DNA of 64,000 nucleotides from JAHRAW01 sp965262585 (GTDB lineage: Bacteria > Pseudomonadota > Gammaproteobacteria > Arenicellales > Poriferihabitantaceae). Position numbers and translations under genes: made by a program. Positions within the stretch are counted from its first letter, which is position 1. Each line of letters starts with the position of its first letter. A model generated the notes under the pieces. The model ran no database searches. It worked only from the letters and a program-made list of their open reading frames with translations, and was not told the origin of the DNA. Where the stretch lies: NCBI GenBank assembly GCA_965262585.1, contig OZ253546.1:1116001-1180000 (forward strand), given 5' to 3'. Shown here one piece after another: positions 45,377 to 53,841 of the stretch.

Positions 45377-46219
45377 ATGAATACGAAAAACTATGAATCT
45401 TTTTCCGTAAGGCATGGCTATGAGGAACCCAAGCCCATCCAATACGAAAGTATGGATAGAGATTTGCGTACTGGCCTTTGGAATGCGCTTCACCGTTGTT
45501 TCCCAAATGACTTCGACCGCGCTCAATTTCCTCATGAAATTTATGAAATTATTTGGACAAATTTTCTTACAAAACCCGTCACTGAATACGATAGTGAGTT
45601 TATAATGTTTGACGGAGAACGTATAAGACTTGTAGAGGGACAGATTTTTTTGTTACCATGGAACGAGATTTACGATCTAATAGAGTTTGTCATTGTTAAC
45701 ACTGACCCGGATGATACAAGTAGTAGGGACGATTTCATCAATCGATGCAATCAAATATTGGGCAAAGAAAATTCCGCTTATAAAATCGTTGCCGATCTTG
45801 TAACACCAATCACCAACGAACAAGAAATCCAAGCCATAGAAAGTGCCATGGCAACGCCGTATGAAGGCGCAAACAATCATATAAACAATGCGCTTTCCCT
45901 TTTTTCGCACCGCGAAAATCCCGACTATCCAAACTCCATCAAAGAATCCATCTCCGCCGCAGAATCAATCGTTAGGATAATTACCGGTGCAGATTCTTTC
46001 GCCGCCGGGGTGAACAATCTTGAGGAATACGGAATCAAACTGCATGGCGCCCATCAGAGTGCACTAAAAAGCCTCTACGGGTTCACCAGCGATGCCGATG
46101 GCATTCGCCACGCATCAACGAACAGCGAACCATTGGACATAAACCAAAACACCGCCCGCTTTATGCTCATCACCTGCTCCGCCTTCGTCAATTACATAAT
46201 TTCGGAGAAAAACGACTGA
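45377..46219 (+). CDS. AbiJ-NTD4 / HEPN-type abortive-infection-like protein
   Basis: 280 residues from ATG 45377 (AGGAAA just upstream). The N-terminus SFSVRHGYEEPKPIQYESMD, then LRTGLWNALHRCF, matches the AbiJ N-terminal domain type 4. The C-terminal half (DYPNSIKESISAAESIVRII, LYGFTSDADGIRHAS) is the helical domain usually paired with it, of HEPN character. Members are linked to phage abortive infection, probably through RNA cleavage; this role is inferred from family only. It sits behind a degraded methyltransferase. Confidence 0.75.
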   Translation: MNTKNYESFSVRHGYEEPKPIQYESMDRDLRTGLWNALHRCFPNDFDRAQFPHEIYEIIWTNFLTKPVTEYDSEFIMFDGERIRLVEGQIFLLPWNEIYDLIEFVIVNTDPDDTSSRDDFINRCNQILGKENSAYKIVADLVTPITNEQEIQAIESAMATPYEGANNHINNALSLFSHRENPDYPNSIKESISAAESIVRIITGADSFAAGVNNLEEYGIKLHGAHQSALKSLYGFTSDADGIRHASTNSEPLDINQNTARFMLITCSAFVNYIISEKND

Positions 46220-46251
46220 CAAAGGGAAAAAACAACTCGTGCGCAACCTGA

Positions 46252-46257
46252 TATAAT
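46252..46257 (+). promoter_or_regulatory. Extended -10 promoter element
   Basis: TGATATAAT (TGn plus perfect TATAAT) 54 bp before the GIY-YIG-like gene; no clear -35 box, which extended -10 promoters do not strictly need. Confidence 0.5.
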
Positions 46258-46310
46258 CCAGTTCGTGCGGATAGCGCATACTTTAATCAACCAGATTGAG
46301 GAGAACGACC

Positions 46311-46538
46311 ATGCCAATCGATAGAATCATGTACAAATACCACTTCAAGATGGGCAACAAAATTATCCACACTGGCATTACTTACGACATAGACCGTCGT
46401 GAGTACGAGCACCAAAATGAGCCGGGGTCGAGCAAGGGGCATATCAAGCAGGTGGGTTTACGCACTACCCGCGAAGCCGCTCTTGAATGGGAACGGCAGC
46501 AAGAGAAAGCGGGCAAGCCGGTGCGGAGAGATACCTGA
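46311..46538 (+). CDS. Small GIY-YIG-like domain protein
   Basis: 75 residues from ATG 46311, with GAGGAG upstream. YKYHFKMGNKIIHTGITYDI followed by RREYEHQN and a final TTREAALEWERQQEK helix resemble a minimal GIY-YIG fold: strand, TGIT loop, DxxRR. The catalytic Tyr/Arg/Glu arrangement is only partly recognisable, so nuclease activity is not assured. It is followed after 16 bp by a DprA-like gene on the same strand. Confidence 0.6.
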   Translation: MPIDRIMYKYHFKMGNKIIHTGITYDIDRREYEHQNEPGSSKGHIKQVGLRTTREAALEWERQQEKAGKPVRRDT

Positions 46539-46554
46539 ATTAAGGTAAGCATCA

Positions 46555-47067
46555 ATGTCGACTTTACGCTTCCACGGATGGAACGCCGCCGTTTTCACAT
46601 TCGGTGATTCCGCGATTGCCGAGTGCCACAAAACCGCTTTCTTGTGTTCGCGCAACTACCCCGCCGGGGCGGTTTTGCGAATCTACGATTGGGCGAAAGA
46701 AATGTGCGATGCCGGGGAATGCGTAATCTCCGGTTTCCATTCCCCGCTTGAGCGTGATGTGCTGGATATTCTGCTCAAAGGCCGCCAGCCAATCATCCTC
46801 GCCGCCGCGCGCGGCCTGCCGAAACGCTATCCCGCCGAGACCAAACAAGCCATTGAAGACGGGCGACTGCTGGTGGTCAGCCCATTCCCCGATTCCACCC
46901 ACCGCATCACCGCCGACACCGCCCGCAAGCGCAATGCGTTCATGCTGTCGGTCGCCGGGCGGGTCGTGGTCGGTTACGCAAAAGAAAAAGGCAGCCTTGC
47001 AGAGGCCTTGCGGGCGGTTTCTGCGGGAAAAGAAGTTATTCGCTTGGCAAATGAGCCTTTAAAATAA
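46555..47067 (+). CDS. DprA/Smf-like Rossmann-fold protein
   Basis: 170 residues, much shorter than full DprA. The core Rossmann segment is recognisable: FLCSRNYPAGAVLRIYDWAK, CVISGFHSPLERDVLDILLK, QPIILAAARGLPKR, then RKRNAFMLSVAGRVVVGYA. Full-length DprA loads RecA on incoming single strands; short DprA-like proteins occur near defence and toxin loci, and their role is open. Its 3' end overlaps the convergent ATPase gene by 32 bp. Pairing with the GIY-YIG-like gene suggests a joint function. Confidence 0.7.
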   Translation: MSTLRFHGWNAAVFTFGDSAIAECHKTAFLCSRNYPAGAVLRIYDWAKEMCDAGECVISGFHSPLERDVLDILLKGRQPIILAAARGLPKRYPAETKQAIEDGRLLVVSPFPDSTHRITADTARKRNAFMLSVAGRVVVGYAKEKGSLAEALRAVSAGKEVIRLANEPLK

Positions 47068-48232
47068 AATATATCCTGTGCATCTGGGTTGGGAAGCGGT
47101 AGACACCGCGATCCACGGACACTAGCCCCCCAACATCGATAATCCTTCGCAGAAAGTTGCCCAAAGTTTTCTTCTCTGCTTCCGTGAATATTTCCAGCGA
47201 AAGCAGTTGTTCTTTGGAAAAAGTAACGCCAATATCTCGAAGAGAGGCCGACCCGATCTTTTGCAAAATGGATTTGTAGTTTTTACTACCCAACGCCTGA
47301 ACTACTTCTCTTTCTATGAAACGCTCGCCAATCGAATACGCGGCTTGCCTGATGCCTTTGACAACATCTCCCGTATTAACCGAATGATCTTGCGCCAAAC
47401 CCCATACATGGTTACCGATTTCGTGGGCGAGCACCGGGAAGCCGCCTGAGTATCTGGCTAATGCTTCTAGTCTCCTGCTACTGATTTTGACATCCCTTTT
47501 ACTAAACGCTTTCTTGAAAAAATCTTTGGTTTCGGTTTTTGTCCACGGCGTTATTTCCACAATTTTACTGAATGACCTTATGACCGATGGATTGTTTGCC
47601 TTCATCTCATCCAGTCGTTCTTGTAACCCGACAAACACCAAGCAGATGGAAATTTTCTTCCTGCTGGTTGCAATACCGTCCACCATGCTTTTAAGCCAAT
47701 GGGCAAAACCGGGGTCCTGTGCCAGTCCGTTAATGTCGTCAAGTATCAACAACAATACCTTTCTGCCCGTGCCTGTGTTTTTGAGTATGTGATCCAGCGA
47801 TTCGGAAAAATTTCTTGCGGTTGCGGCCAGGTCTTTCTTGGCAATATCCAACTCAATTTGAAGACCAAAAACACCAACCTTTCTGACTTTGTTTTCAAAA
47901 AGAGTCCATAGTTTTTTGCTCCAGGATTTGCTTTGATTGTCTTTCAATAAACTCAAACAGGATTGCTTGACCATTTCGTGCAATTCGTGAACCCCGCCGA
48001 GATGGACATGCGCAACAAGTGCGTTGTTGTGTTGCTCGGCCATGAAACCGATGAGCGAGGCGAGCGAACTTTTGCCAATCCCCCTTTCTCCGGCGATCCA
48101 GGCAACTTGTAAAGTCCCGGTTGCCGCTTTTCGAACAATACCGAGGAGTTCTTCTACTTGCTCTTCTCGCCCGGTAAAAAAATCGACGCTGGCCGGTTGG
48201 TTTGGCGTGAAAGGGCTATCGTCTGGATTCAT
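47036..48232 (-). CDS. AAA/STAND-type ATPase with winged-helix C-terminus
   Basis: 398 residues. The N-terminal sequence DFFTGREEQVEELLGIV is the typical lead-in of Orc1/Cdc6- and STAND-like ATPases; Walker A is GERGIGKSS (48-56) and Walker B VLLLILDD (159-166). A helical lid (YSGGFPVLAHEIGNHVW) and a C-terminal winged-helix region (about 320-398) follow. It could sense or load on DNA or act in defence; there is no separate effector domain. Convergent with, and slightly overlapping, the DprA-like gene. Confidence 0.75.
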   Translation of the reverse strand: MNPDDSPFTPNQPASVDFFTGREEQVEELLGIVRKAATGTLQVAWIAGERGIGKSSLASLIGFMAEQHNNALVAHVHLGGVHELHEMVKQSCLSLLKDNQSKSWSKKLWTLFENKVRKVGVFGLQIELDIAKKDLAATARNFSESLDHILKNTGTGRKVLLLILDDINGLAQDPGFAHWLKSMVDGIATSRKKISICLVFVGLQERLDEMKANNPSVIRSFSKIVEITPWTKTETKDFFKKAFSKRDVKISSRRLEALARYSGGFPVLAHEIGNHVWGLAQDHSVNTGDVVKGIRQAAYSIGERFIEREVVQALGSKNYKSILQKIGSASLRDIGVTFSKEQLLSLEIFTEAEKKTLGNFLRRIIDVGGLVSVDRGVYRFPTQMHRIYFILKAHLPSE

Positions 48233-48374
48233 CTTCTCATTGCTGGTTTTTGCGTGGGGTAATACAAGTTTAGCATAATAACATTGGGCCTTTCTTTGGT
48301 CGCCAAAACCACCCCCTCATCAAAATACGATAAAATCCCACCAACAACTCACCCACCCTGCAAAAACCACACAA

Positions 48375-49238
48375 ATGCCCCTGAAAATCACTCCCCTATC
48401 CCCTGCTGTGGGTGCTGAGATTAGTGGTGTTGATCTTGGTGCGTCGGTTGCGCCGGGGGTTGTTGAGGAGATTTATCGGGCGTTGGTTGAGTATTTGGTG
48501 ATATTTTTTCGGGGGCAAGAGTTGACGCCGCAGGCGCAGGTGCGTTTCGCCGGGGAGTTTGGCGATTTGGATCGGCCGCATCCGGTTTATCCGCAGGTCG
48601 AGCAATTCCCCGAAGTCGTCAAGTTGGAAAACGATGCGGCGCGCCCGCCCGACACCAATGAATGGCACACGGATTTAACTTTCACGCAAAACCCGCCGTT
48701 TGCGGCGTTGTTATACGCGGTCGATATGCCGGTGATTGGCGGCGACACTTTGTGGGCGAGTATGCACGCCGCTTACGATGCGCTGCCGGATTCGATCAAG
48801 CAGCAACTGCAGCCGTTGTATGCGGTGCATGACATGGGCTCGTTTCGCAACGCCGCCCTCGGGCCGCGCAATGATGTCGAAGCGTTGAACCGCACCCTCG
48901 CCACCACCGGCTCGGCGGTTCATCAAGTGGTCGGGCGGCATCCGGTAAGCGGCCGGCGCATTCTTTATGTCAACCAATCGTTCACCCGGCACATAGTCGG
49001 CATGTCCACTCACGACAGCGACCGCCTGTTGCATTATCTTTACAATCACGCCAACCGCCCGGAGTTTCAGGTTCGTTTTCATTGGCACAAAGGCACGCTG
49101 GCGATGTGGGATAATCGCGCCAGTCAGCACTACGCGGTCGCCGATTATGCACCCGCGTATCGCTGTATGCATCGAGTCACAGTGCTCAACGATCGGCGCG
49201 CACCGGCACGCACCACTGACAACGATCCGACCAAATGA
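48375..49238 (+). CDS. TauD/TfdA-family 2-oxoglutarate-dependent dioxygenase
   Basis: 287 residues. Non-haem iron facial triad: His98 and Asp100 in EWHTDLTF, and His252 in RASQHYAVADY, with the 2-oxoglutarate-binding Arg263 eleven residues later as in TauD. N-terminus VGAEISGVDLG is typical. Substrate could be taurine or another sulfonate or acid; context gives no sulfonate transporter. Its TGA overlaps the next gene's ATG by 4 bp. Confidence 0.88.
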   Translation: MPLKITPLSPAVGAEISGVDLGASVAPGVVEEIYRALVEYLVIFFRGQELTPQAQVRFAGEFGDLDRPHPVYPQVEQFPEVVKLENDAARPPDTNEWHTDLTFTQNPPFAALLYAVDMPVIGGDTLWASMHAAYDALPDSIKQQLQPLYAVHDMGSFRNAALGPRNDVEALNRTLATTGSAVHQVVGRHPVSGRRILYVNQSFTRHIVGMSTHDSDRLLHYLYNHANRPEFQVRFHWHKGTLAMWDNRASQHYAVADYAPAYRCMHRVTVLNDRRAPARTTDNDPTK

Positions 49239-50095
49239 AATTCGTCACTTACAACATTCAATACGGCAAAGGCCAAGACGGCCAAACCAATCTCGAACGG
49301 ATCGCCGAAGAAGTCGCCGGCGCGGATGTCATCGCGTTGCAGGAAGTGGAACGGTTCTGGCCGCGCAGTGGAAATGTCGATCAAGTTCAATGGATCGCCG
49401 ACCGCCTGCGCGATTATTTCTGGGTATATGGCGCCGGCGTCGATGTGCATATCGACGAGGCTTCGCCGACACACCACGCGCGTCGTCAATTCGGCAATAT
49501 GCTGCTGTGCCGCCGGCCAATTTTAAGTTCGCGCCATCACCTACTCCCGAAATACGCCAGCACCGGGCCGCTCAGCATTCAGCGTTCGGCACTCGAAGCG
49601 ACCGCGCAATGTGGCGGGCGTCTGCTGCGCCTGTATTCGCTACACCTTACCCATCTTTCGGCCACCACTCGGCTGCCGCAGGTCGAGGCATTGTTGGATA
49701 TTCATTTCAACGCCGCTTTTGAAGGCGCGCCGATTTCAGGTGATGTCAGCGGTTTGGATTGGGCCGCCGGTGCGGCTTCGCAAACGGTGCCGCCGGAAGC
49801 GGTTATGCTCGGCGATTTCAACTTTCAACCGGACTCCGCCGAATACGATCAAATGGTCGGCCCCCTCAGCGATTACGGCGGACGCATCGCCAACCCCTGC
49901 GGATTAGTCGACGCATGGTGCACCGCCGGCCACGACCTCGCCACCGGATTCACCAGCGATGTCAACCACCAACCAGCCCGACTCGATTATTGTTTCATCA
50001 GCAACGCACTACAATCAAGCGTACGCGAATGTCGCGTAGACACCAAAGCCACCGGCTCGGATCATTTTCCATTGTGGACCGAACTCGACCTGTAA
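49235..50095 (+). CDS. Endonuclease/exonuclease/phosphatase (EEP) family hydrolase
   Basis: 286 residues with the EEP core: VTYNIQYGKG at the start (metal Asn), DVIALQEVERF (metal Glu), YSLHLTHLS, VMLGDFNFQPDS and a final TGSDHFPLWTELDL (catalytic Asp-His). Such enzymes hydrolyse phosphodiesters or phosphomonoesters. No signal peptide. Translationally coupled to the dioxygenase; the joint pathway is not clear. Confidence 0.85.
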   Translation: MKFVTYNIQYGKGQDGQTNLERIAEEVAGADVIALQEVERFWPRSGNVDQVQWIADRLRDYFWVYGAGVDVHIDEASPTHHARRQFGNMLLCRRPILSSRHHLLPKYASTGPLSIQRSALEATAQCGGRLLRLYSLHLTHLSATTRLPQVEALLDIHFNAAFEGAPISGDVSGLDWAAGAASQTVPPEAVMLGDFNFQPDSAEYDQMVGPLSDYGGRIANPCGLVDAWCTAGHDLATGFTSDVNHQPARLDYCFISNALQSSVRECRVDTKATGSDHFPLWTELDL

Positions 50096-50164
50096 TTATT
50101 GCCGCGCATTTTTGCGCCGACTGCCAATCACCACAAGCACGGCGTAGACGTTCCTTATGTTGAC

Positions 50165-50357
50165 CGCTACGCCGGGTTTGTTCGACTGGATTCCCGCCTA
50201 CGCGGGAATGACGACGAGAGGGGAAATGGTAACGAACGAGGATTGCCGGTAGCAATGCGGACAGGCACGGGGGCCTGTCCCTACAAAGAAAAATATAATT
50301 CCGTCATTCCCGCGCAACTGGAATCCAGTAAAACTAATGCGGCGCAAGCCGCTCATT
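50165..50357. repeat. Composite palindromic repeat cluster
   Basis: Contains GGATTCCCGCCTACGCGGGAAT with flanking GACGACG (near 50190), a GGACAGGCAC...GGGCCTGTCC palindrome (50259-50280) and a third unit CGTCATTCCCGCGCAACTGG ending in GCGCAAGCCGCTCATT. The modules are those at 25.9 and 38.9 kb. It fills the 305-bp gap between the EEP gene and the convergent LysR gene; no gene is seen. Confidence 0.75.
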
Positions 50358-50400
50358 ACAAGGACCCGTCGCAATGAGTCCGGCTAGTGTCGGGCAGTAC

Positions 50401-51312
50401 TCATTGGGCGAATTTTGAGCGCCGTGATTCGCATTGGGCGTGGGCGAATTGGAGAAATTCTTCCATTGCTTGCAGGCGGAATTTCTGGCGTTGGTAGACG
50501 AGGGAAAACGGCCGGCGGATGGGCGGGGCGAGCGGCACGGCGCGTAATGATTTCAAGGTTAATTCTTTTTCCATGGTGGCGATGGACAAAATGGAGATGC
50601 CGAGGCCCGCGCTGACCGCGCTTTTGATGGATTCGGGGCTGCCGAATTCCATTATGATGTTGAGGCTGATTTCGCGGCCCTGTTCGGCGATGTAGTTTTC
50701 CATGACTTCGCGGGTGCCGGAGCCTTCTTCGCGGCTGATGAAAGGATGCGCCGACAGGGCATCGATGGCCACCGAATCTTCCTGCGCCAGGGCGTGGTCA
50801 ACCGCGCATGCCACCACCAGTTCATCATCCCAGATGACTTGGGTGACCAGATTTTTGTTGTTGACTGGGCCCTCGACGATGCCGATGTCAATTTCATTGT
50901 TTTCCACCATGTGGATGACGCCATTGGTGTTGGTGATGCGCAGCCGCACTTGAACGCCGGGAACACTCGATTGGTAGCCGCCGACTATGCGCGGGATGAA
51001 ATACTCGCCGATGGTGGTGCTGGCGCCCACCACCAACGGCCCCGCAACTTCGCCGGTCAGGGCGCGGGCTTCGCCTTCCATTTCGGCGTAGTTGGCCATG
51101 ATGCGGTCGGCATGGGATTTGACCAGCCGCCCGACTTCGGTCAGCGCGATGCGGTTGTGGGTGCGGTCGAACAGGCGGGTGTTGAAATGCTCCTCCAGTT
51201 GGCGAATCTGAAAAGTAACCGCCGGCTGGGACATGTGCAACGCCACCGCCGCTTTGGTGAAACTCAGCAACCGCGCAACCGTTGCAAAAACTTGTAATCT
51301 TCGATCCGCCAT
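50401..51312 (-). CDS. LysR-family transcriptional regulator
   Basis: 303 residues: N-terminal winged helix (LLSFTKAAVALHMSQPAVTF, QIRQLEEHFNTRLFDRT) and a substrate-binding domain from about residue 90 (PLVVGASTTIGEYFIP). The effector domain resembles the group that controls sulfur or C1 metabolism (CbbR/CysB-like), but the ligand cannot be assigned. It is downstream of coq7 on the same strand, and the spacing between coq7 and its ATG is made of 14-bp tandem repeats. Confidence 0.9.
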   Translation of the reverse strand: MADRRLQVFATVARLLSFTKAAVALHMSQPAVTFQIRQLEEHFNTRLFDRTHNRIALTEVGRLVKSHADRIMANYAEMEGEARALTGEVAGPLVVGASTTIGEYFIPRIVGGYQSSVPGVQVRLRITNTNGVIHMVENNEIDIGIVEGPVNNKNLVTQVIWDDELVVACAVDHALAQEDSVAIDALSAHPFISREEGSGTREVMENYIAEQGREISLNIIMEFGSPESIKSAVSAGLGISILSIATMEKELTLKSLRAVPLAPPIRRPFSLVYQRQKFRLQAMEEFLQFAHAQCESRRSKFAQ

Positions 51313-51314
51313 TG

Positions 51315-51370
51315 GTTGGTTTAGATGGGTTGGTTTAGATGGGTTGGTTTAGATGGGTTGGTTTAAATCC
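51315..51370. repeat. 14-bp tandem repeat between coq7 and lysR
   Basis: Unit GTTGGTTTAGATGG, three perfect copies (51315-51356) and a fourth degenerate copy that runs over the coq7 stop codon. It occupies the whole lysR leader, so copy-number change would alter the lysR translation-initiation region. Confidence 0.92.
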
Positions 51371-52013
51371 AATGCGCGGTGGAAGTCATCACTCCAGCCG
51401 CCAGCCGCATTAACCCTTTGACCGGCGGCGGCAGTTCGGCGGCACCGGCGGCGACCGCGGTTTCGGCGTGTTGATGTTCGTCTTTTTTCATCTGCGCCAC
51501 CACTTCCCTTGATCTGGTGTCTTTTTCCGGCAGTTTGCCGAGATGGTCTTCGAGATGCGCCACCACTTGTCGCTCGGTCTCGGCCACGAATCCCAGACTC
51601 CATTGGTCGCCGGCCATTCCGGCGATGCCGCCGATGGTGAAAGCACCGATGCTCCACAACGGATTGAGCAAACTCTTGCGCGCCCCCAGTTCTTCGATAC
51701 GCTGTTCACACCATGCAAGATGATCGTTTTCTTCCGCCGCCGCGTGTCGCATACGTTCACGGACATGCGCGTCTCGGGCGGTCAATGCCTGACTTCGATA
51801 CAACGCCTGCGCACAAACCTCGCCGACATGATTAACGCGCATATAACGCCCCGAACGCCGACGCTCTTCATCACTCAACGCATCATCATCCCCCGCCCCA
51901 CCGGGAAACGGACGCACCGCCGGGTGGGAGTTTGAGGGCATAGCGGTGTCCAGTAGGCGGGAAAAGCCAATGATGGCTTGGTCGGTGCGGCTGTAGGTTC
52001 GACAATTAGGCAT
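51363..52013 (-). CDS. coq7: 2-polyprenyl-3-methyl-6-methoxy-1,4-benzoquinone monooxygenase
   Basis: Di-iron hydroxylase of ubiquinone synthesis. Start at ATG 52013 gives 216 residues, the usual bacterial length. Di-iron ligands are visible in MRVNHVGEVCAQ (Glu), AAEENDHLAWCE (Glu-x-x-His), ETERQVVAHLEDHL and DEHQHAETA. The frame stays open upstream to 52109 without conserved residues. Presence supports an aerobic proteobacterium that uses Coq7 rather than UbiF at this step. Confidence 0.92.
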   Translation of the reverse strand: MPNCRTYSRTDQAIIGFSRLLDTAMPSNSHPAVRPFPGGAGDDDALSDEERRRSGRYMRVNHVGEVCAQALYRSQALTARDAHVRERMRHAAAEENDHLAWCEQRIEELGARKSLLNPLWSIGAFTIGGIAGMAGDQWSLGFVAETERQVVAHLEDHLGKLPEKDTRSREVVAQMKKDEHQHAETAVAAGAAELPPPVKGLMRLAAGVMTSTAHWI

Positions 52014-52108
52014 GGGTTTTATGGGTGGTTCGGAATATGCACCATTGTAGCAGGACTGCGGTTTCTCATTTGGCGTGGGGCGCGGTTGCGGATACATCAT
52101 AAGGGACA

Positions 52109-52266
52109 AGGAGCGGCTAACGCCGGATTTGTTCGACTGGATTCCAGTTGCGCGGGTATGACGGGATTATGTTTTTCGTAGGGACCCATCGCGACCTGTC
52201 CTTTTAAGGAGCAACTCCGCCGCACATTTTTTTCTAAATTCCCACTTTCACTGATATGACGGAATT
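52109..52266. repeat. Composite palindromic repeat cluster
   Basis: GGAGCGGCTAACGCCGGATT, a degenerate TGGATTCCAGTTGCGCGGGT unit, a half-decayed GGGACCCATCGCGACCTGTCC palindrome and a further ATTCCC half site. It fills the gap between coq7 and the FGE-like gene; no gene seen. Confidence 0.7.
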
Positions 52267-52275
52267 ATATTTTTC

Positions 52276-53841
52276 TTAATCATATACCACCCTGAAACCG
52301 ATGCTTTCTGAGCGGTGATTCAATGGCACGGCCCGGCCGAAGATGCTGTGGGCGGTTATTTTTCCGGGGAGTAGCCAGTTGCCGCCTTGTACCCAGGCGG
52401 CGTAGTCGCCTTGTTCGGCGGTTAGCGACAAGGTCCATTCCGAAACATTGCCGGCCAGGTCTTGCACGCCGTCGGTGCTGCGGTCGCGCTTTGCTTTGCC
52501 GCAGCGTTGCGGCCCCGGCTGTGCGCCCGGCGGCAAGTCGCCGGTGGCGGCGTTGCCGGATTGATAATCATCGCCCCAGGGATAGCGGGCGGCATCCGGT
52601 CCGGCGGCCAGCAGTTGCCATTCTTCGATGCGCGGCAGACGCCCGCCGGCCCAGCGCGCGAAAGCATCCGCGGCCCACCAGTCGACCCCGGTCACCGGCA
52701 GTTCGGGTTGTTGCAATTGCTGTTCCCAGTTGCGCGGCGTGTAGTCTCGTCCGTGGGGTTCGTGTTCGTTGGCAAACAGGCCGAGTTGCGCCAGCGGGTG
52801 GCGTAAGAAGGCGCGGTAGTCGCGGCGGCTGACCTCACAGCGCGCCACCTCGAGACGCCGCGCATTTTGCGTGCCAACTAGGCTGCGTGCGGTGCGTTGC
52901 TGGGTCGCCGGTAGCAGCACCGCGATACGCGCAAGCCGCAAGTCGCGTGGCACGCCGAGTGGATACTCACCACCCGCAACCGGCACCGACACCGGTGTCG
53001 CGCCCCACGGTAGCAATGTCTGCGGCGGCCGTTCATAGACGCAGCGAAAGCCCAGATGGTGACTGCGCGTTTCCGGTTTGATGCCAAGCCATGCAGCGGA
53101 TAGCGCATAAATCGCCCGTCCGTTGGCGCGCACTGGTGGCGCACCGTGGGCGCCCGGCTGCCATTGCGACTCGTCCGCCTGTCGCCGACCGCTGCTCCAC
53201 TCCATCACATTACCGGCCAGGTCGTGCGCGCCTTCGGGGGTTGCCGCCGCCGGATGCGTGCCACAGGGTTGCGAGGCGTTGCGATGAGAGTCCTGATAGG
53301 GCCACGAGCGATCGTCGAAGGTGTCGCCCCACGGATACAAGCGTCCTTCGCTGCCAACCGCCAGTGCTTCCCATTCCTCGGCCCACGGCAGGCGGCCACC
53401 GGCGGCTTCGCAGTAGGCGGCGGCACCGGCGTAATTGACGCCGCTCGCCGGGGATTGCAATAAACCGGCGATGCGATGGCCGCTGGAAGAACTGTATAAC
53501 GCACCGGCGGGGTCGGCGGCGGTGTTGCGCTGTCGCCAGCGTGCAAAACGTTCGAAGTCAATCTGTCGCACTTCGCAGGTGTCGGCGTAAAAGTCAGGCA
53601 GTTGTATGGTGTGCGCGGGACGCTCCAGACGGCGACGCAGTTCGGTGCCGAAATGCCCGCGCTCCAGCACTTCCAGCAGGGTTTCATCCAAGGCCCGGGC
53701 GCGGTCGCTGTGGGAACTTTCAAAACCCAACTCCACGACCACCGTGTCGCCGCGTAATGCGTGGGTGGCGAAGCGCGTCAGCCCCAGCAGCAATAGCAAT
53801 AGCACACCGAGTCCCAGCGCCGCGATGTAGTATCGTTTCAC
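52276..53841 (-). CDS. Membrane-anchored protein with two FGE/SUMF1 (C-type-lectin-fold) domains
   Basis: 521 residues from a GTG at 53841 that overlaps the previous stop (GTGA). One N-terminal membrane anchor (about 4-28) is followed by two tandem formylglycine-generating-enzyme-like domains: first YCEAAGGRLPWAEEWEALA, GAHDLAGNVMEWSSG and HHLGFRCVYE; second FARWAGGRLPRIEEWQLLA, GVQDLAGNVSEWTLS and SIGFRVVYD. The paired active-site cysteines of true FGE are not both present: domain one keeps only GFRC, domain two neither. A binding role in the periplasm is therefore more likely than sulfatase activation. Last gene of the four-gene operon. Confidence 0.85.
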   Translation of the reverse strand: MKRYYIAALGLGVLLLLLLGLTRFATHALRGDTVVVELGFESSHSDRARALDETLLEVLERGHFGTELRRRLERPAHTIQLPDFYADTCEVRQIDFERFARWRQRNTAADPAGALYSSSSGHRIAGLLQSPASGVNYAGAAAYCEAAGGRLPWAEEWEALAVGSEGRLYPWGDTFDDRSWPYQDSHRNASQPCGTHPAAATPEGAHDLAGNVMEWSSGRRQADESQWQPGAHGAPPVRANGRAIYALSAAWLGIKPETRSHHLGFRCVYERPPQTLLPWGATPVSVPVAGGEYPLGVPRDLRLARIAVLLPATQQRTARSLVGTQNARRLEVARCEVSRRDYRAFLRHPLAQLGLFANEHEPHGRDYTPRNWEQQLQQPELPVTGVDWWAADAFARWAGGRLPRIEEWQLLAAGPDAARYPWGDDYQSGNAATGDLPPGAQPGPQRCGKAKRDRSTDGVQDLAGNVSEWTLSLTAEQGDYAAWVQGGNWLLPGKITAHSIFGRAVPLNHRSESIGFRVVYD

